29,884 nucleotides of DNA. Origin: an uncultured Coprococcus sp. Lineage in GTDB: Bacteria > Bacillota_A > Clostridia > Lachnospirales > Lachnospiraceae. Where the stretch lies: the NCBI GenBank assembly GCA_900767685.1, contig CAAGAB010000244.1, positions 1-29,884 on the forward strand. The letters run 5' to 3'. A program made the position numbers and the translations under genes. This document shows positions 22,198 to 29,884 of this stretch, in pieces; position 1 is the stretch's first letter; each line of letters opens with the position of its first letter. Below the pieces are notes generated by a model that saw only the letters and a list, made by a program, of their open reading frames with translations, had not been told where the DNA came from and did no database searches.

Positions 22198-23649
22198 ATG
22201 GGAGAAAATTTACAAGATGATGCACAGCGGAAAGTGTTGGCTGGCAGCCTTCAGAAAAAGACAAAGATAGCCTACGGAGTAGGAGCCGTGGGTAAGGACA
22301 TGGTGTATATGCTGGTCGCCAGCTATATACTGTACTATTACAATTCAGTGCTGGGGGTCAGCTCTGTGTTTATAGGAACCGTTCTGATGGCGGCGAGAGT
22401 GTTCGACGCATTCAACGATCCGATCATGGGAATCGTGGTGGCAAAGACCAGAAGCAGATGGGGAAGGTTCAGACCGTGGATATTTTCAGGAACAGTGCTG
22501 AATGCTGTGGTTCTCTATGCGATGTTTGCTGTGCCTGAGAGCATGGGCGCAGGTGGAATGAAGGTGTTCCTGACAGTGACATACTTTTTGTGGGGGATCA
22601 CGTATACTCTGATGGACATTCCATACTGGTCCATGATCCCCGCCATCACTGAGCCAGGCAAGGAGAGAGAGAATCTGTCTGCGCTGGCAAGATCCTGTGC
22701 GGGTGTGGGTTCTGCCATTCCCACTGTGCTTACCATGATAGTAGTTCCTGCCATAAGTGGTGCAGTCCTGGCGGCGGACAAGTTGAAGATCACGGATTAC
22801 CGCATCGGATTTAAGTGGTGGGCCCTGCTGGTTGCGGTTGTATTTGTCATTTCAGAGGTCATATGCGTGGCAAATGTAAAGGAGAAGAGTGATACTACTC
22901 CGGAGGCACACGGCATAGGAGAGATGTTCCATTCACTTGTGACAAATGATCAGGCACTTGCTGTGGTGATCACTATCGTCCTGGTAAATTCGGCACTCTA
23001 TATAACAAGCAACCTGCTCATTTATTTCTTCACCTATGATATAGGAAGCGAAGGCGGATATGCACTGTTCTCAGCATTTGGTGGCGGTGCGCAGATACTT
23101 GCCATGATGCTGTTTCCACTTTTTAGAAAGAAGATGTCTAAGCGAAAGCTGTTTGTACATTCAGTAGTATATGAGATAGTGGGATATGTGATACTGCTAG
23201 TATGCAGTCTTGCAGGTGTGACACGGATGACAGTGGGCGGAGTGCCTTGCTGGTACATCTTGTTTATCCCGGGACTTCTGGTATTTGCTGGAAGCGGGCT
23301 TCTCAACGTGCTGATAACAGTGTGCCTTGCCGACAGCATAGACTACGGAGAGTACAAGAACGGGCAGAGGGATGAGAGCGTAATATGTTCCATGCAGACG
23401 TTTGTGGTAAAGCTTGCTTCTGGAGTTGCGGTGTTCTTTGCCGGACTTGCCATCAAATGGGTTGGCCTTGTACAGCCTGCAGATGGAACCTCTGAGGTCA
23501 TAGAACAGAGCACAGGAACACTCATGGGACTTTCCATGATGATGACAGTCGTTCCTATAGTTCTTCTCGTCATAGGGCTTGTATTCTTTATCAGAAAATA
23601 CAAGCTGACCGAGGAGAAAATGCAGGAGATCATGACAAAACTGAGATAG
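22198..23649 (+). CDS. MelB-like GPH-family sugar:cation symporter
   Basis: 483-aa, 12-helix major-facilitator transporter of the glycoside-pentoside-hexuronide family. The segment DAFNDPIMG (70-78) puts D70 and D74 at the positions of the MelB cation-site residues D55 and D59, and RSRWGRFRPW (85-94) is the conserved following loop. Given the alpha-galactosidase gene starting 29 nt after its stop, it most likely imports melibiose, raffinose or similar alpha-galactosides with Na+ or H+. AAGGAGG precedes the ATG by 7 nt. No sugar-responsive regulator gene is adjacent, so control may lie in the structured leader or elsewhere in the genome. The 3' end carries a stop-codon-spanning repeat of the downstream ribosome binding site. 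Confidence 0.92.
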   Translation: MGENLQDDAQRKVLAGSLQKKTKIAYGVGAVGKDMVYMLVASYILYYYNSVLGVSSVFIGTVLMAARVFDAFNDPIMGIVVAKTRSRWGRFRPWIFSGTVLNAVVLYAMFAVPESMGAGGMKVFLTVTYFLWGITYTLMDIPYWSMIPAITEPGKERENLSALARSCAGVGSAIPTVLTMIVVPAISGAVLAADKLKITDYRIGFKWWALLVAVVFVISEVICVANVKEKSDTTPEAHGIGEMFHSLVTNDQALAVVITIVLVNSALYITSNLLIYFFTYDIGSEGGYALFSAFGGGAQILAMMLFPLFRKKMSKRKLFVHSVVYEIVGYVILLVCSLAGVTRMTVGGVPCWYILFIPGLLVFAGSGLLNVLITVCLADSIDYGEYKNGQRDESVICSMQTFVVKLASGVAVFFAGLAIKWVGLVQPADGTSEVIEQSTGTLMGLSMMMTVVPIVLLVIGLVFFIRKYKLTEEKMQEIMTKLR

Positions 23650-23673
23650 GAGGAATCGGTTTAGATAGGAGGA
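23645..23673 (+). repeat. Duplicated stop-plus-Shine-Dalgarno element
   Basis: GATAGGAGGA occurs at 23645 and 23664. The first copy contains the TAG stop of the transporter; the second serves as ribosome binding site for the alpha-galactosidase. Confidence 0.85.
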
Positions 23674-23678
23674 TTGCT

Positions 23679-26132
23679 ATGATCAGATATATAGAGGAAC
23701 ATCAGGTATTCATATTGGAGACGAAGTCAACGCAGTATGCCATGTGTGTGCGTCAGGATGGACACCTTGAGCACCTGTATTATGGCAGCAGAAGTCTGAG
23801 CGGCGGAGATCTGAGTTCTGTGGGATTTTGGGATGTGGCACATGACCGCAGCCTGTTCGAGACCGGAAATGCCATAGTGCTGGACGGCGGACTCACCCTT
23901 GAGAGTCTGTTGCAGGAACAGTCATCAACCGGTAAGGGGGATGTCAGTGAGCCGTTTGTCTGTATGACCCATGCAAATGGCAGCGCTGCCTGTGACTTTG
24001 TATATGAATCCTATGAGATAAAAAAAGGCAGGGATGAGCTTGAAGGACTTCCCTGCGCGGTGGAGTGTGGCAGCGGAATGAGCGAAGCCGCCCTTGTGGA
24101 TGACGGACAGCAGAGTGCTCAAACCGATGACGTACAAAAGGGTGTAGGAGCCGGAGTAACACAGCTCACCATAACCCTGCGGGACAAATGTTATAACCAG
24201 AAAATGGAACTCGTATATGTCACATGGGATGACTGTGACGTGATAACCAGAAGCACCAGATTGACGAATGAAAGTGAGAATGTAGAACGGGTTGACAGAC
24301 TTATGTCCTTGCAGCTTGATATGAGAATGTATCATGAGTATGACATGATACATTTCGGTGGAGCATGGGCAAGGGAGATGCACAGATCGGTGCATCCCGT
24401 GCGGCAAGGCAGGGTGGTTGTCTCATCGTCCACAGGAACTTCAAGCAGCAGGGCAAATCCGTTCTTCATGGTGGCAGAGCGTGGATGTACGGAGGAACAC
24501 GGCGTGTGCTATGGTTTCAATCTCGTATATTCAGGAGATCACATGGAGAGCTGTGAACAGAATTCTTATGGACGTATGAGGATACTGAGCGGAATCAATC
24601 CTGAAGGTTTTTCGTTTGTACTTGAACCAGGACAGACGTTTCAGTCGCCTGAGGCGGTCATGACATACTCGGCGTCAGGTTTAGGTGGTATCAGCAGCCA
24701 TATGCATGCATTTGTCAGAAGACATATAGTGAGAGGGTACTGGGCAGATCGGGAGAGACCGGTTCTGCTGAACAGCTGGGAGGCTGCGTACTTTGATATA
24801 AATGAGAAGAAACTGCTGAAACTTGCCAAAGAGGCAAAGAAGTGCGGCATAGAGCTGTTCGTCATGGATGACGGATGGTTCGGGCACAGGGATAACGACA
24901 CCTCATCTCTTGGAGACTGGAAGGAGAACCGGAGCAAGCTCCCGGGCGGGGTAAAGCAGCTGGCTGACAAGGTAAATGCGCTTGGACTGGACTTTGGTAT
25001 ATGGGTCGAGCCGGAGATGGTAAATGAGGACAGTGACCTTTACCGGGCACATCCAGAGTGGGCAGTGAGAGTTCCGGGACAGAGTCATGCCGAGGGACGT
25101 CATCAGATGCTTCTGGATCTAACCAACAAGGATGTGAGGGATCATATAGTGGATGCCATGACAAAGGTGTTCTCATCAGCAAATATCTCCTATGTGAAGT
25201 GGGATATGAACAGGATCATGTCTGATCGCTATAGCCAGACGCTGCCTCCCGACAGGCAAAGTGAGTTCGGACACAGATATGTTCTGGGACTTTACGACAT
25301 AATGGGCAGACTCACCAAGCGTTTTCCTGAGATATTGTTTGAGGGATGTGCAGCCGGTGGAAATAGGTTTGACCTCGGTATACTGTGTTACATGCCACAG
25401 ATATGGGCGAGTGACGACACTGATGCAAGGGAGAGGCTTGAGATACAGACTGGGTACAGTTACGGTTACCCGATGTCGGTTGTCAGCAGTCACGTGTCGG
25501 GATGTCCGAACCATCAGACGCTCAGAGTCACGCCACTTGAGACACGGTTCGGAGTGGCTGCATTTGGAGTGCTTGGCTATGAGTGCAATCTGTGTGATAT
25601 GAAAAAGAAGGATCTTGAAGCCATAAGAGAACAGGTGGAGTTTTATAAGAAGCGCAGACGGACGCTGCAGTTTGGTGAATATCACAGGATAGAGAATGGA
25701 ACCGTGACGGAGCTTGAGCGGAATGTGTATCAGTTCATGACAGTATCCCAGGATGGATCCGAAGCTGTAGCCTGCTGCTATGAGGGGCAGGTGATACCAA
25801 ACTATACCTACAGGCATATGAGAACGAAGGGACTTGACGAGAAGGCAGTGTATGTCATGGAGGGCAGAGAACTTGAGTATAGTGTCAAACTCATGGGAGA
25901 TCTCATCAATACGGTGACTCCGGTGCATGTGAAACCTGATTCACTGGCGCAGAATGCGATAGACAAGGTGGTTAAACTGCCTGGTGAGAAGGAATATGTG
26001 AAAGCATCCGGCGCGCTGTTCAACAATGTGGGAGTGAACCTTGCTCCACGATTTGCGGGAACCGGCTACAATGATCAGACTGCTATTTGGACAGAACATG
26101 GGCTGAGATTATATACGTTTACCAGAGAGTGA
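23679..26132 (+). CDS. GH36 alpha-galactosidase
   Basis: 817-aa retaining alpha-galactosidase that releases terminal alpha-1,6 galactose from melibiose, raffinose-family sugars or galactomannan fragments. An N-terminal beta-sandwich occupies about 1-345, the TIM barrel about 346-680 and a C-terminal beta domain the rest. Barrel landmarks are LNSWEAAYFD (364-373), FVMDDGWFG (394-402), the nucleophile D509 in VKWDMNR and the acid/base D579 in WASDDTD. CAAGGNRFD (557-565) is also family-typical. No signal peptide: it hydrolyses sugar imported by the upstream symporter. An acidic, low-complexity insertion at about 131-160 in the N-terminal domain seems extra relative to the usual GH36 plan. Length otherwise is normal or slightly long. 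GGAGG lies 8 nt upstream of the start. Confidence 0.94.
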   Translation: MIRYIEEHQVFILETKSTQYAMCVRQDGHLEHLYYGSRSLSGGDLSSVGFWDVAHDRSLFETGNAIVLDGGLTLESLLQEQSSTGKGDVSEPFVCMTHANGSAACDFVYESYEIKKGRDELEGLPCAVECGSGMSEAALVDDGQQSAQTDDVQKGVGAGVTQLTITLRDKCYNQKMELVYVTWDDCDVITRSTRLTNESENVERVDRLMSLQLDMRMYHEYDMIHFGGAWAREMHRSVHPVRQGRVVVSSSTGTSSSRANPFFMVAERGCTEEHGVCYGFNLVYSGDHMESCEQNSYGRMRILSGINPEGFSFVLEPGQTFQSPEAVMTYSASGLGGISSHMHAFVRRHIVRGYWADRERPVLLNSWEAAYFDINEKKLLKLAKEAKKCGIELFVMDDGWFGHRDNDTSSLGDWKENRSKLPGGVKQLADKVNALGLDFGIWVEPEMVNEDSDLYRAHPEWAVRVPGQSHAEGRHQMLLDLTNKDVRDHIVDAMTKVFSSANISYVKWDMNRIMSDRYSQTLPPDRQSEFGHRYVLGLYDIMGRLTKRFPEILFEGCAAGGNRFDLGILCYMPQIWASDDTDARERLEIQTGYSYGYPMSVVSSHVSGCPNHQTLRVTPLETRFGVAAFGVLGYECNLCDMKKKDLEAIREQVEFYKKRRRTLQFGEYHRIENGTVTELERNVYQFMTVSQDGSEAVACCYEGQVIPNYTYRHMRTKGLDEKAVYVMEGRELEYSVKLMGDLINTVTPVHVKPDSLAQNAIDKVVKLPGEKEYVKASGALFNNVGVNLAPRFAGTGYNDQTAIWTEHGLRLYTFTRE

Positions 26133-26269
26133 TGTGTGGCAGCTATATTGGCGTAGTGTGTATTTGCACGGGAAAATTTGCATGCAAAATTTACATTATA
26201 TAAATAGTGGAAATAAATGCTGAAATGTGTTATCGTATCATTATAGAGAATTGTTCTTGATAAAATATG

Positions 26270-26288
26270 TTATTAAATCTGTTAATAA
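26270..26288. promoter_or_regulatory. 7-5-7 inverted repeat upstream of perR, with candidate promoter
   Basis: TTATTAA and TTAATAA are perfect inverted repeats with a 5-nt spacer. A candidate TTGATA at 26257 and TGTTAA at 26280 (17-nt spacing) overlap it. It differs from the canonical 7-1-7 PerR box, so autoregulation through it is only a suggestion in this AT-rich stretch. Confidence 0.35.
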
Positions 26289-26384
26289 ATCTACTCACAA
26301 GTGTATTTATGAATAGATTTATAAAATTACTGTCAGTTCACCGTTCAAACATCTGTTTACAAATACCCGAAGGAGGACTATATA

Positions 26385-26786
26385 ATGAGTGATAAGCGTA
26401 ATACGTGGCAGAAACAGGTCATATATTCTGTTATAAAGGAACTCAAGACTCATCCTACGGTACAGAGTCTTATAGATGAGTTGGAAAAACGTGGATACAA
26501 GATCGGCAAATCAACTGTATACAGGGTGCTCTCGGACGCTGTTGACGATGGAATAGTTATGAACGTATATTCCGGGGATAAGATGGAGCATTATGATGGC
26601 AACACGGAGAATCATTATCATATAAGATGCAAGGTGTGTGACAGGATATTTGACAGCAAACTTCCGTATCAGGATTCTATAACGCAGATGGGTGCGGATG
26701 CTGACAGCGATTTTGTCATACTTTCACACAACTTGGAATTCATAGGAATCTGTCCCGATTGTAAAAACAGTCTGAAAAGTCTGTGA
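26385..26786 (+). CDS. perR: Fur-family peroxide sensor PerR
   Basis: 133-aa metal-dependent repressor. A winged helix lies at about 8-65 (GKSTVYRVLSD recognition helix). The structural zinc site is two CxxC pairs: C82/C85 and C123/C126. All five regulatory-metal ligands of B. subtilis PerR (H37, D85, H91, H93, D104) have counterparts at exactly the same spacing: H23, D71, H77, H79 and D90. The two Asp ligands are what separate PerR from Fur and Zur, so peroxide sensing by Fe-dependent His oxidation is a well-supported inference. Start follows GAAGGAGG by 9 nt. It is monocistronic, with an intrinsic terminator 23 nt after the stop; no catalase, rubrerythrin or other oxidative-stress gene is adjacent. 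Confidence 0.92.
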   Translation: MSDKRNTWQKQVIYSVIKELKTHPTVQSLIDELEKRGYKIGKSTVYRVLSDAVDDGIVMNVYSGDKMEHYDGNTENHYHIRCKVCDRIFDSKLPYQDSITQMGADADSDFVILSHNLEFIGICPDCKNSLKSL

Positions 26787-26808
26787 CAGAGAGATATCAG
26801 AATATATA

Positions 26809-26849
26809 AAAATGCAGCCTGTACAAAGTATACAGGCTGCATTTTTTTT
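26809..26849 (+). terminator. Intrinsic terminator after perR
   Basis: ATGCAGCCTGTA and TACAGGCTGCAT form a perfect 12-bp stem with a 7-nt loop, followed by eight T. The preceding AAAAA could serve the opposite-strand asparaginase gene as well. Confidence 0.95.
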
Positions 26850-26935
26850 GTGGTATTTGTGGTGATATAAAAGTTCTGTGTTGCACTGCCTTTATATTAT
26901 TATGATTTTCAGTTATTTTTTATTTAGAATCACTC

Positions 26936-28915
26936 TTATTCGTCGCGTTTTTTCTGCGAGATTATGTTGGCAAGTTTTATTTCCCTGACTGAGTAATCCG
27001 ATTCAACTGGCTGGAATCCCATTGACGAATTCCCGGATACTGTTGAGGAATCCAATCTGGCGGAATTGGAGCCGGCGGTATTTGAACTGGCAGTATTTGA
27101 ACTGGCAATATTTGAACTGGCAGTATTTGAACTGGCAATATTTGAACTGGTAGTATTTGAACTGGCAATATTTGAATTGGCAGTATTTAAACTTGCAGTA
27201 TCCTGGCTTGCAGTATTCTTCGAGAGATCAGGAGCGCTGAAAGGTGAGAATACATTGTGTGACAGAGGAGAGTCTGACGCTGCTGGACTTATATGAGGCT
27301 CGGCGCTGCTCTTGTCTGTATTTGCCATATCGGATGCCTGCTGGCTTTCGGTGTTCGCCGGCTCCGGCATAACCTTTATAGGGTCAACTCGTGGATTGCT
27401 TATAAATGTTCTTTTGGATGATGGCTTTACCACATTCATCCCCAGAATTGATTTCTTGTTGCGGATAGCACGCTGCTCCTCCTCGGATACCACTGGTTCA
27501 GCGGTAGCATCGGGCTTGTTTTCGTGCGAGATGATGCTGTCTATGACAGAATCGTCATCTGCCTGCTCGGTTGCCTTTGACACTTTGTCATAGGCGGCAG
27601 CAATCTTTCGGTCATATGCAGCGCGGATCTCGTCTGCAGATCTGCCAAATGCTGAATCTTCATTTGTTGAATCAGTGTTGAAAGCGGAATATTTTGATGC
27701 ATCATACGTATCCGGTTCAAAAGCGCTGTCACTTGTCAGGGATTTGTCAGATGCAGCAGAGTCATCCTCGATGTCTTTCAGAATATCCGCAATGTCCTCA
27801 CTGTTATCGTTTACTAAGGCTGATTCATTCTCTACCCCTTCGGCTTCGTCATTGTCAGATTCGATATATTCTTCAGCAGGCTCAAAGAAAGTAGGATCTA
27901 TGGAGAGGGTAAAGTCAACCTCGGAGTGACCAACCTCTATTCCACAATCGTTGTACAGCTTGGTGGTATAGCAGTTCTTCAGAGTTTCGATAAGTTCAGT
28001 GTTGTCGTACTTCAGCTGCTCAAGAATGTTGGCTATTATGAGTCCCTGAAACTCATCCGTCCATCCATCTTCAAGCTTTACAGCTATTCCAAGCTTCATA
28101 CTCTTTATCGCCATGCAGATCACACCTCTAGAGCCGTCCTTCATTATAAGGTCGGGATTCTGATTTATATAATATGAAGGTGTGCCGTAATCGTTGATCT
28201 TTTCCGGATACTTATGGATGCATGAAAAGTTGTAATCTATGGTATCTCTGAGTTCTCCTGACATACTGAACGGATCCATGAGCTTTGCGTAGGACATGGC
28301 AATGCTTCTGAGCGGCAGTGCAAATACAGGGACACCACATCCGTCTATACCAAGACCTATCTTATAGGTAGGAGTCTGGCTGAGCATAGATATGAAATTG
28401 ATGATCTGCTGTTGTACCGGTGAGTCCTTCAGATGATAGCCATCCGGTTTCCCGGTGAGCTCACGTTGGAGCAGCATGAGGCTGAAATGTTTGCCTGAGC
28501 AACAGTGCTGAAGCTTACTCTGACCCATTCTTGGGTGGAGACGTGATCTGTCGGTCAACTTGGCAGCCAGCGGTGAGGCTGATGTGGAACCGCAAGGTTT
28601 CATGATCATATTTTCAGGAGTGAGTCCCGTTTTTCTGGCGATCTCTTCCAACACAAATATATGGTGATTGCTTCCCCAGTGAGATGAGTTGAACATAGCG
28701 ACATCCTCATCAGTGAGATTGAAGCGCTTGTGAAGCCCTGCGAGCAGTGTTGGAAGAACCTGTATAGGCTTGCTTGCAGAACGCATGAAGGTCTGCTTTT
28801 CAATGTCTCCGAGATAAGCTATGGTATCCCCGGTTGACGATACTATGGCTATGGATCCTCTGTGAACATTCTCTACTATATTTCCCCGATATTCTTTGAT
28901 AAGTATTTCTGACAT
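26936..28915 (-). CDS. L-asparaginase II family (Rhizobium-type) with a long disordered C-terminal tail
   Basis: 659-aa protein. Residues 1-345 are a complete Asparaginase_II (PF06089-type) domain, normally the entire protein. The serine-lysine motif RSASKP gives S46 and K49, matching the catalytic S-x-x-K of the R. etli enzyme. NSSHWG (76-81) is the second Ser loop, CCSGKH (138-143) the C-x-x-K site and DGCGVP (191-196) the zinc-site Cys region. It probably hydrolyses asparagine to aspartate in the cytosol; no signal peptide. Residues 346-659 are an acidic Asp/Ser/Ala/Thr/Asn-rich, probably disordered tail, including nine 5-residue SSNTA-type repeats, and end in a basic VREIKLANIISQKKRDE. 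AAGGAGC lies 7 nt before the start. The tail has no recognisable domain and is the odd part. Confidence 0.88.
   Translation of the reverse strand: MSEILIKEYRGNIVENVHRGSIAIVSSTGDTIAYLGDIEKQTFMRSASKPIQVLPTLLAGLHKRFNLTDEDVAMFNSSHWGSNHHIFVLEEIARKTGLTPENMIMKPCGSTSASPLAAKLTDRSRLHPRMGQSKLQHCCSGKHFSLMLLQRELTGKPDGYHLKDSPVQQQIINFISMLSQTPTYKIGLGIDGCGVPVFALPLRSIAMSYAKLMDPFSMSGELRDTIDYNFSCIHKYPEKINDYGTPSYYINQNPDLIMKDGSRGVICMAIKSMKLGIAVKLEDGWTDEFQGLIIANILEQLKYDNTELIETLKNCYTTKLYNDCGIEVGHSEVDFTLSIDPTFFEPAEEYIESDNDEAEGVENESALVNDNSEDIADILKDIEDDSAASDKSLTSDSAFEPDTYDASKYSAFNTDSTNEDSAFGRSADEIRAAYDRKIAAAYDKVSKATEQADDDSVIDSIISHENKPDATAEPVVSEEEQRAIRNKKSILGMNVVKPSSKRTFISNPRVDPIKVMPEPANTESQQASDMANTDKSSAEPHISPAASDSPLSHNVFSPFSAPDLSKNTASQDTASLNTANSNIASSNTTSSNIASSNTASSNIASSNTASSNTAGSNSARLDSSTVSGNSSMGFQPVESDYSVREIKLANIISQKKRDE
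27076..27210 (-). repeat. Nine 15-bp tandem units coding SSNTA/SSNIA
   Basis: Nine contiguous 15-bp units, the first seven nearly identical and the last two diverged, encode the Ser-Asn-Thr-Ala stretch of the asparaginase tail. Period is in frame, so copy-number change alters tail length without frameshift. Confidence 0.93.
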
Positions 28916-29253
28916 ATATATGCTCCTTATGTTATGTAAAAATTGATATTATGAAAAAACGCAACCTGGCAGATATCTGTATTAAGATATTCTGACCGTT
29001 CGTTGTTGAAGGCATTATGTAAGTATATTTCTGCACTTCAGTGATAGTATATTGTAATATTATTAATTTGATACTAAAGAATCATATTTATTATACACTC
29101 AAATCCTGTCGAATGAAAAGTTATAAGTACTTTATAACAAAAATAATTAGCCCTATATCGACACTTTTCATCAATAAAAAATATAAATGGAGTAAAAAAT
29201 GTTTAAAAAAATCGGAAAATGCGCATTCTTTTTGTGAAAATGCATAAAAAACT
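28916..29253. other. AT-rich divergent spacer between the asparaginase gene and glgC
   Basis: About 340 nt without a gene. Visible are the asparaginase ribosome binding site on the - strand and a 10-bp palindrome CAGATATCTG at 28970-28979. A 68-codon open frame at 29041-29247 is AT-rich with no ribosome binding site and is not called. I see no clear - strand promoter. Confidence 0.5.
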
Positions 29254-29281
29254 TTGATTATTATAAAAAAAATGGTATAAT
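29254..29281 (+). promoter_or_regulatory. Promoter of glgC
   Basis: TTGATT at 29254 and a perfect TATAAT at 29276 with a 16-nt spacer, 33 nt before the start codon. The ribosome binding site GGAGAGGTG follows at 29300. Confidence 0.75.
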
Positions 29282-29314
29282 GACTTTATAATTTTGCATG
29301 GAGAGGTGACTTAC

Positions 29315-29884
29315 ATGATTAAAAAAGAGATGATCGCCATGCTTCTTGCGGGCGGACAGGGCAGCCGTCTTGGGGTTCTTACATCCAAGCTTGCCAAGCC
29401 AGCCGTAGCATTTGGCGGCAAATACAAGATAATCGATTTCCCACTGAGCAACTGTATCAACTCGGGGATTGACACAGTAGGTGTACTTACACAGTACAGA
29501 CCACTCAGACTTAACCAGCACATAGGAATCGGTATTCCATGGGATCTGGATAGAAATATCGGTGGTGTTACAGTGCTTCCACCATACGAGAAGAGCAACA
29601 ACAGCGAGTGGTACACAGGTACAGCGAATGCCATTTATCAGAACATTGAGTTCATTGATTATTACAATCCTGAGTACGTACTCATACTTTCTGGAGATCA
29701 CATCTACAAGATGGATTATGAGCATATGCTCGACTATCACAAGTCCATGAACGCGGATGTAACACTTGCAACATATCAGGTTCCTTGGGAGGAGGCAAGC
29801 CGATTTGGTGTCGTTATTACGGGCGATGACGGAGTAATCTCTGAGTTTGAGGAGAAACCTGAGAACCCAAGAAGTAATAAGGCA
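29315..29884 (+). CDS. glgC: Glucose-1-phosphate adenylyltransferase GlgC, 3' end missing
   Basis: First 190 residues of ADP-glucose pyrophosphorylase, which makes ADP-glucose from ATP and glucose-1-phosphate for glycogen synthesis. The nucleotidyltransferase signature [11 protein letters not shown] (9-19) and [20 protein letters not shown] (28-47) are at the N-terminus. [26 protein letters not shown] and [11 protein letters not shown] (the sugar-nucleotide and metal-binding Asp region) follow in order. Residues to the window edge (FEEKPENP) match the glucose-1-phosphate-binding segment. The frame runs off the end of the window. GGAGAGGTG sits about 7 nt before the ATG. glgD and glgA usually follow in Firmicutes, but they lie outside this window. 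Confidence 0.95.
   Translation, partial: MIKKEMIAMLLAGGQGSRLGVLTSKLAKPAVAFGGKYKIIDFPLSNCINSGIDTVGVLTQYRPLRLNQHIGIGIPWDLDRNIGGVTVLPPYEKSNNSEWYTGTANAIYQNIEFIDYYNPEYVLILSGDHIYKMDYEHMLDYHKSMNADVTLATYQVPWEEASRFGVVITGDDGVISEFEEKPENPRSNKA

Noticed and set aside
27066..27296. Open frame with repeated FELAV units on the + strand
   Set aside because: Reverse reading of the SSNTA repeats in the asparaginase tail.

Overview
This window looks like a chromosomal segment of a Gram-positive, anaerobic gut-type Firmicute, most likely a member of the Lachnospiraceae (Coprococcus/Eubacterium/Roseburia-like). The basis is moderate GC, strong AGGAGG ribosome binding sites, ATG-dominated starts, a PerR regulator, a HelD-type helicase, a DUF11 repeat protein, a GH36 alpha-galactosidase with a MelB-type importer, and a glycogen gene (glgC). 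The genus is inference. Almost everything reads on the + strand; only the DUF11 protein and the asparaginase read on the - strand. No rRNA, tRNA, transposase, integrase, prophage or CRISPR array was seen.

Layout. 1-2846: end of ftsE, ftsX and an M23 (LytM) peptidoglycan hydrolase with a coiled-coil arm, the classic FtsEX-plus-hydrolase division module. 3139-5738: an MBOAT acyltransferase with a membrane-anchored SGNH partner, a cell-envelope or polysaccharide O-acylation pair, followed by a structured 134-nt spacer and an EamA/DMT exporter (5873-6766). 7265-8884: one long gene joining a patatin phospholipase to a histidine phosphatase, the least conventional protein in the window. 9004-12225: a MacB-like ABC ATPase/permease pair behind a promoter flanked by two large inverted repeats. 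12226-13936: an accessory islet with a 110-nt nested hairpin, two different tandem duplications and a divergent DUF11 surface-type protein. 13937-18419: a secreted subtilase with fibronectin-like repeats, followed one base later by a HelD-type helicase. 18576-22039: a TetR regulator, a GT-B-like glycosyltransferase candidate and a lysophospholipase-like hydrolase. 22198-26132: a galactoside importer and alpha-galactosidase operon with a structured leader. 26385-26786: PerR with all five metal ligands at canonical spacing. 26936-28915 (-): an asparaginase II with a 300-residue repetitive tail. 29315-end: start of glgC.

Much of the segment concerns the cell envelope: division hydrolase control, O-acylation, lipid hydrolases, a lipid- or peptide-type ABC transporter, surface protein and secreted protease. 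A small sugar-utilisation unit and a peroxide-sensor gene make up the rest.

The most noteworthy signals are (a) the patatin-phosphatase fusion; (b) a recurrent habit of small tandem duplications that span or abut stop codons in at least five genes; (c) the nested hairpin and the paired tandem duplications bracketing the DUF11 gene; (d) several structured, possibly regulatory leaders; and (e) the long disordered tail on the asparaginase. I did not find a convincing multi-gene novel defence or secretion system. All functional calls are from motif reading, without database searches.
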